Shown: positions 14,176 through 17,158 of the stretch, piece after piece
Numbering within the stretch: the first letter of the stretch is position 1
How the letters are laid out: every line of letters begins with the position of its first letter
Origin: CAYLJJ01 sp964384025
GTDB lineage: Bacteria > Myxococcota_A > Bradymonadia > UBA7976 > UBA1532
DNA length: 17,158 bases
Reading direction: 5' to 3'
Assembly (NCBI GenBank): GCA_964384025.1
Contig: CAYLJJ010000114.1
Coordinates: 1 to 17,158 of the forward strand
Made by a program: the position numbers and the translations under genes
Notes under the pieces: model-generated
Told to the model about the DNA's origin: nothing
The model's database searches: none
What the model saw: the letters and a program-made list of their open reading frames with translations, nothing else

Positions 14176-15161
14176 CCAAGAGCTTCATAGGACTGTTTAT
14201 GCTTTTGGCGGTGGCCCAAGCTGCACCGAAGAAGAGCGTTTGTGTTTATGATCCTGCGGGAGCCAACGGAGATCTCTTCAATTTGATGAAGGACTACCGC
14301 GCCGCAGCGCTGGCCTGGGGAGTTAACCTAGAGCTGCGACCCTACACCACCGAGAAAACCGCCGCTGAAGATTTCAAGGCGGGACAGTGTGACGCCGCGC
14401 TAATTACAGGAGTTCGAGCCCGCGCCTTTCATAAGTTTACGGCCAGTATCGAGGCGATGGGCGCACTCTCCAGCTACAAGCAACTCTATAAGCTGATCCG
14501 CAGTCTCTCCAGTAAGAAGGCAGCCTCCCGTATGAAACAAGGAAAGTATGAGGTAGCGGCGCTCTTCCCTGGAGGAGCAGTGTATCTCTTTGTTCGTGAT
14601 CGCAAGATGAAGAGCTTAGGTGATTTGGCAGGGAAGCGTATCGCGACTCTGGCATTTGATGAAGCCGCCAAGGTGATGGTCCAGCGTGTGGGTGCTTCCA
14701 TGGTCTCTGCTGATATCGGAACATTTTCTGGAATGTTCAACAATGGCAGTGTAGATGTATGCTATGCACCAAGCTATGCTTATAAAGCCCTGGAACTTTA
14801 TAAAGGTATAGGCAAAAAAGGAGGCATAATCAAGCTTCCTCTCGCTCAACTCAGTCTTCAACTGATCCTACGCGCTGAACGCTTCCCTGATAGCTACGCT
14901 CAATCTTCTCGTAGTTGGGCAGCCAAACAGTTTAAGCGAGCGCTCAAGATGACAAAGGAGGCAGAGAAGGAGATTCCTGCTAAAGCTTGGCTCGCGGTAG
15001 ATGCGGCGGAGTTGAGCAAATATGATGAGATGTTTCAAGATGTTCGTCTGCGCCTAAGAGATAAAGAGAAGGTCTACGATAAGACCATGCTCAAACTTCT
15101 CAGGAAGCTGCGTTGCAAAGAAAACCCTGCTCGTGCTGAATGTGTTGAGAAAAAAGAGTAG
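14172..15161 (+). CDS. DUF6091-type putative TRAP solute-binding protein
   Basis: Periplasmic substrate-binding component, probably of a TRAP-type importer. The signal peptide runs 1-17 with cleavage after A-Q-A. The mature start K-S-V-C-V-Y-D-P-A-G-A-N-G-D and the stretches Y-T-T-E-K-T-A-A-E-D-F-K-A-G-Q-C-D-A-A, M-F-N-N-G-S-V-D-V and the ending R-K-L-R-C-K-E-N-P-A-R-A-E-C are what I recall of the DUF6091 family, often found beside TatT genes and TRAP permeases in gammaproteobacteria. Cysteines near the start (C24) and end could form disulfides. The 329-residue length fits. The ATG at 14172 has AAGGAG 8 nt upstream and overlaps the TatT-like stop. No TRAP permease (DctQ/DctM) follows; the next gene is convergent 26 bp away. 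The ligand cannot be read from the sequence. Confidence 0.82.
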   Translation: MTKSFIGLFMLLAVAQAAPKKSVCVYDPAGANGDLFNLMKDYRAAALAWGVNLELRPYTTEKTAAEDFKAGQCDAALITGVRARAFHKFTASIEAMGALSSYKQLYKLIRSLSSKKAASRMKQGKYEVAALFPGGAVYLFVRDRKMKSLGDLAGKRIATLAFDEAAKVMVQRVGASMVSADIGTFSGMFNNGSVDVCYAPSYAYKALELYKGIGKKGGIIKLPLAQLSLQLILRAERFPDSYAQSSRSWAAKQFKRALKMTKEAEKEIPAKAWLAVDAAELSKYDEMFQDVRLRLRDKEKVYDKTMLKLLRKLRCKENPARAECVEKKE

Positions 15162-15170
15162 TTGAGTCTG

Positions 15171-15189
15171 AAAAAGAATCGATCTTTTT
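15171..15189. terminator. Weak AT-only inverted repeat between convergent genes
   Basis: AAAAAGA and TCTTTTT form a perfect 7-bp inverted repeat with a 5-nt loop in the 26-bp space between the convergent solute-binding and TPR genes. On either strand the 3' arm ends in five T residues, as in a bidirectional terminator. The stem has only one G-C pair, so it is thermodynamically weak. Confidence 0.3.
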
Positions 15190-17158
15190 ACGGTTCAAGC
15201 CTTGAGTTGAGGCGAAGGTAACGCTCTTTCACGTCGATAAAATCTTCTTCTCCATAGTCAATAATCCATTTGAGTTCAGCCAACGCTTTATCTTCATCTC
15301 CTCTAATCTCGAAAGCGATAGATAGATCATACCTAAGCCCAATTATGCTATAATCCCCTGGTTTCACCTCATTGATTGCTAGTTCAAGGTTTATAATCGC
15401 TGATTCAGAATCACCTTGGTCTATTTTACACAAAGCAATCATATGTAAAGCATCAACCTTCTTTTCATTGCATTGAGATGCTTTCTGGAAAGATTCTTCA
15501 GCCTTCAAAAATTGTCCCATCTCTCTAAACGCAACACCTAAATCAAAAAATGTAGATCCATCATTTTCTGTGAGTTCTGATAACTCGGAACCTTTTACAA
15601 CCTCGAATATAGTGTCTTCAAACGTTTCTTCGCTAAAAGATGAGATAATTCCATCTGCCTCTTCTGTGTCTTTCCGAAAAGACTTTAATTTGATTCTGCG
15701 AGATGAGATCTCTTCATTATCAGGATAATACTGTTCTAGTTCACGGAGAAGCTCATTGGCATCATTATGTAATCCACTTTCGATAAGGAAGTCGAGGTCT
15801 TCAAGCTCACTCTCAAGGACAACATCATTTCTTTCCTTTTCATGGGAGAGAGTATCATCTTTGTAAAAGTCTGTTTCTGGAATAGAAGATGTTTCATCTT
15901 GAGTGATGGCATCACTAGGATCTGGAATCAGTGGTTTTATAGAGGGAACTTTAATCAGCGCATCCTCAAAACCAGGCGTTACTTTTCTCAGTTGTAACTG
16001 AACCGGAGATGAAGGAGGATCATCATCAATGATTTCTATTAAGTCATCCTCAGATAAGAATTCTATTGGTTCTAAATTAACCTCTTCATCTGCATCCATC
16101 ATTAGATGAGAGACAACTCCACGATAATCATCATTTTGTTTTGGTATTTCAGGTGTTTTGGGAGGACTTTCAATCTCTTCTTCTTCAAGTTGATCCAATG
16201 ATAGATATTCGGAGAGAGATGTATTTGTCCACTCATCATCAGAATTTTGATTTACTTCTAATATATTAAATTCATCTTGATCTTGATGAGTTTCACTGGA
16301 GTCATCGGCCGATTCTATTGAAATGATATCGATAGAACCATATGAAATGGGTTGTTCGTCTTCAATCAACGACTCTTCAATCATAAAGTCATCGACTTGG
16401 ATTTCATCCGTTATTTCTGGAGGAACATGAGTGAAGATAGGGGGAGGAGAGATGCGAAATGGCTTGTCTAATGTCGTATCTGATGAAGAAGGTTCTAAAT
16501 TCAACTCCTCTTCTGAAAGAATCTCATAAGTTTGAGATTCTTTCAGAGAAGATTCATCTTCGTCTGATAGTTGATCACCATCTTCGTTTAGTATATAATC
16601 ATTTGTTTCTGATAACACAAGACCGTTATCTATTTCTAGAGGAGGAGACTGTATATCTCCAATAAATTCATCTTTTTCATCATCAGTTCTCTCACTTAAA
16701 GTCTCTTCTATTCCTATGACTATAGTTTGATTTTCGTCTTCCAAAAGAAGATCATCTTCACTGATATGAATATTAAGCTCATCACCAGGAATATTTTGGT
16801 TAAGATAATCAACATTTGTTAGTTCATCGACAATCCCTAGGGATTGTTGAGGATTCTTGACTATAAGATCATCAGATTCATCTTTTTCAAAAAGGTGTGT
16901 ATTTGTTAAACGTGAAATATCTAGGTTTGAGGCACTCTCAAGTTTAGAAAATGAATCGTCTTTTCTTTCATCAGTTTTGGGTAGAAGATCTGCAAACTCG
17001 TCTGTATCGGAGAGAGAACCTTGTGCTTCAATCATTAGAGCAGAGAGTTCATCCTCATTTTCGAGCATCAGATCTGCAAACTCATCCTTCTCTGGGAGTG
17101 GCTCCTCTGTCCCGCCTATAAGATCATTGAACTCATCCTGCTCAGCTTCGAGCATCAG
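15188..17158 (-). CDS. Acidic TPR protein, 5' end beyond the window
   Basis: The frame is open to the window edge, so the N-terminus is missing; at least 656 residues are visible. About 450 residues are extremely acidic, Ser/Asp/Glu/Leu-rich and probably disordered, and contain short D-E-F-(A/N)-D-L repeats near the visible start. A folded C-terminus has an L-E-D-L-D-F-L-I-E-S-G helix pair (about 450-480) and three TPR-like units (about 534-561, 568-600 and 606-640), including F-F-D-L-G-V-A-F-R-E-M-G and R-Y-D-L-S-I-A-F-E-I-R-G-D. This end strongly recalls TPR proteins of myxobacteria with the Y-D-L-G-I-A-Y-K-E-M-G motif, where they act as protein-interaction scaffolds; the partner here is unknown. 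The gene is markedly AT-rich (about 33-43% G+C in sampled lines against 57-72% in others). The stop is TAA, 26 bp from the convergent neighbour. Confidence 0.85.
   Translation of the reverse strand: MMLEAEQDEFNDLIGGTEEPLPEKDEFADLMLENEDELSALMIEAQGSLSDTDEFADLLPKTDERKDDSFSKLESASNLDISRLTNTHLFEKDESDDLIVKNPQQSLGIVDELTNVDYLNQNIPGDELNIHISEDDLLLEDENQTIVIGIEETLSERTDDEKDEFIGDIQSPPLEIDNGLVLSETNDYILNEDGDQLSDEDESSLKESQTYEILSEEELNLEPSSSDTTLDKPFRISPPPIFTHVPPEITDEIQVDDFMIEESLIEDEQPISYGSIDIISIESADDSSETHQDQDEFNILEVNQNSDDEWTNTSLSEYLSLDQLEEEEIESPPKTPEIPKQNDDYRGVVSHLMMDADEEVNLEPIEFLSEDDLIEIIDDDPPSSPVQLQLRKVTPGFEDALIKVPSIKPLIPDPSDAITQDETSSIPETDFYKDDTLSHEKERNDVVLESELEDLDFLIESGLHNDANELLRELEQYYPDNEEISSRRIKLKSFRKDTEEADGIISSFSEETFEDTIFEVVKGSELSELTENDGSTFFDLGVAFREMGQFLKAEESFQKASQCNEKKVDALHMIALCKIDQGDSESAIINLELAINEVKPGDYSIIGLRYDLSIAFEIRGDEDKALAELKWIIDYGEEDFIDVKERYLRLNSRLEP
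16986..17158 (-). repeat. Degenerate DEFxDL-coding repeats inside the TPR gene
   Basis: A 14-base string (AGATCTGCAAACTC on the plus strand) occurs identically at 16986-16999 and 17070-17083, and a diverged copy lies near 17120-17134. The encoded hexapeptides are D-E-F-A-D-L (twice) and D-E-F-N-D-L, with a further relative D-E-L-S-A-L. GAGCATCAG also recurs (17062-17070 and 17150-17158), preceding the motif. The repeats run into the window edge and so probably continue upstream. They are short linear motifs or tandem-duplication remnants. Confidence 0.6.

Overview
The window is a gene-dense, mostly GC-rich stretch (about 57-70% G+C in hand-counted lines, except the last ~2 kb). It encodes 14 proteins and no RNA genes, insertion sequences or CRISPR that I can see. 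The content suggests a Gram-negative, delta-proteobacteria-like bacterium, probably Myxococcota or a Bradymonadales-type relative. The grounds are a CdnL-like CarD regulator, a TatT/DUF6091 pair, a TPR protein whose C-terminus resembles myxobacterial examples, and several lipoproteins with acidic or Gly-rich linkers. That placement is inference from protein style, not from a marker gene.

Layout. (1) Positions 15-2231, minus strand: carD, then an unknown two-TM membrane protein, then an Ig-like lipoprotein whose 3' end may be frameshifted. A ~190 bp divergent promoter region separates carD from a plus-strand PIN-PhoH gene (2423-3745). (2) Positions 3749-9415, minus strand: a transglutaminase-like exported protein, tatD and tcdA in tight order, then a 141 bp gap, then a fused MlaF-MlaE ABC ATPase/permease translationally coupled to an MCE lipoprotein with a C2-like C-terminal domain. 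(3) Positions 9497-12450, plus strand: an App1-like HAD phosphatase coupled by an ATGA overlap to a large lipase-like lipoprotein, which converges on and overlaps thpR (minus). (4) Positions 13120-15161, plus strand: a TatT-like lipoprotein and a DUF6091-type solute-binding protein, again coupled by ATGA. (5) Positions 15188-17158, minus strand: an AT-rich, very acidic TPR protein truncated by the window edge.

Functional reading. The most unusual part is a compact two-gene lipid transporter: one polypeptide carrying both ATPase and permease, plus a lipid-anchored rather than TM-anchored MCE protein that appears to carry a Ca2+-type C2 fold. A nearby operon pairs a putative phosphatidate phosphatase-like protein with a lipase-like lipoprotein, so the central part of the window has an envelope-lipid theme (inference). 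The TatT/DUF6091 pair looks like the soluble half of a TRAP-type importer with no permease in view. carD, PIN-PhoH, tatD, tcdA and thpR are housekeeping genes for transcription and RNA/tRNA metabolism.

Several starts were moved to internal ATG codons with better Shine-Dalgarno sequences; these are noted per gene.
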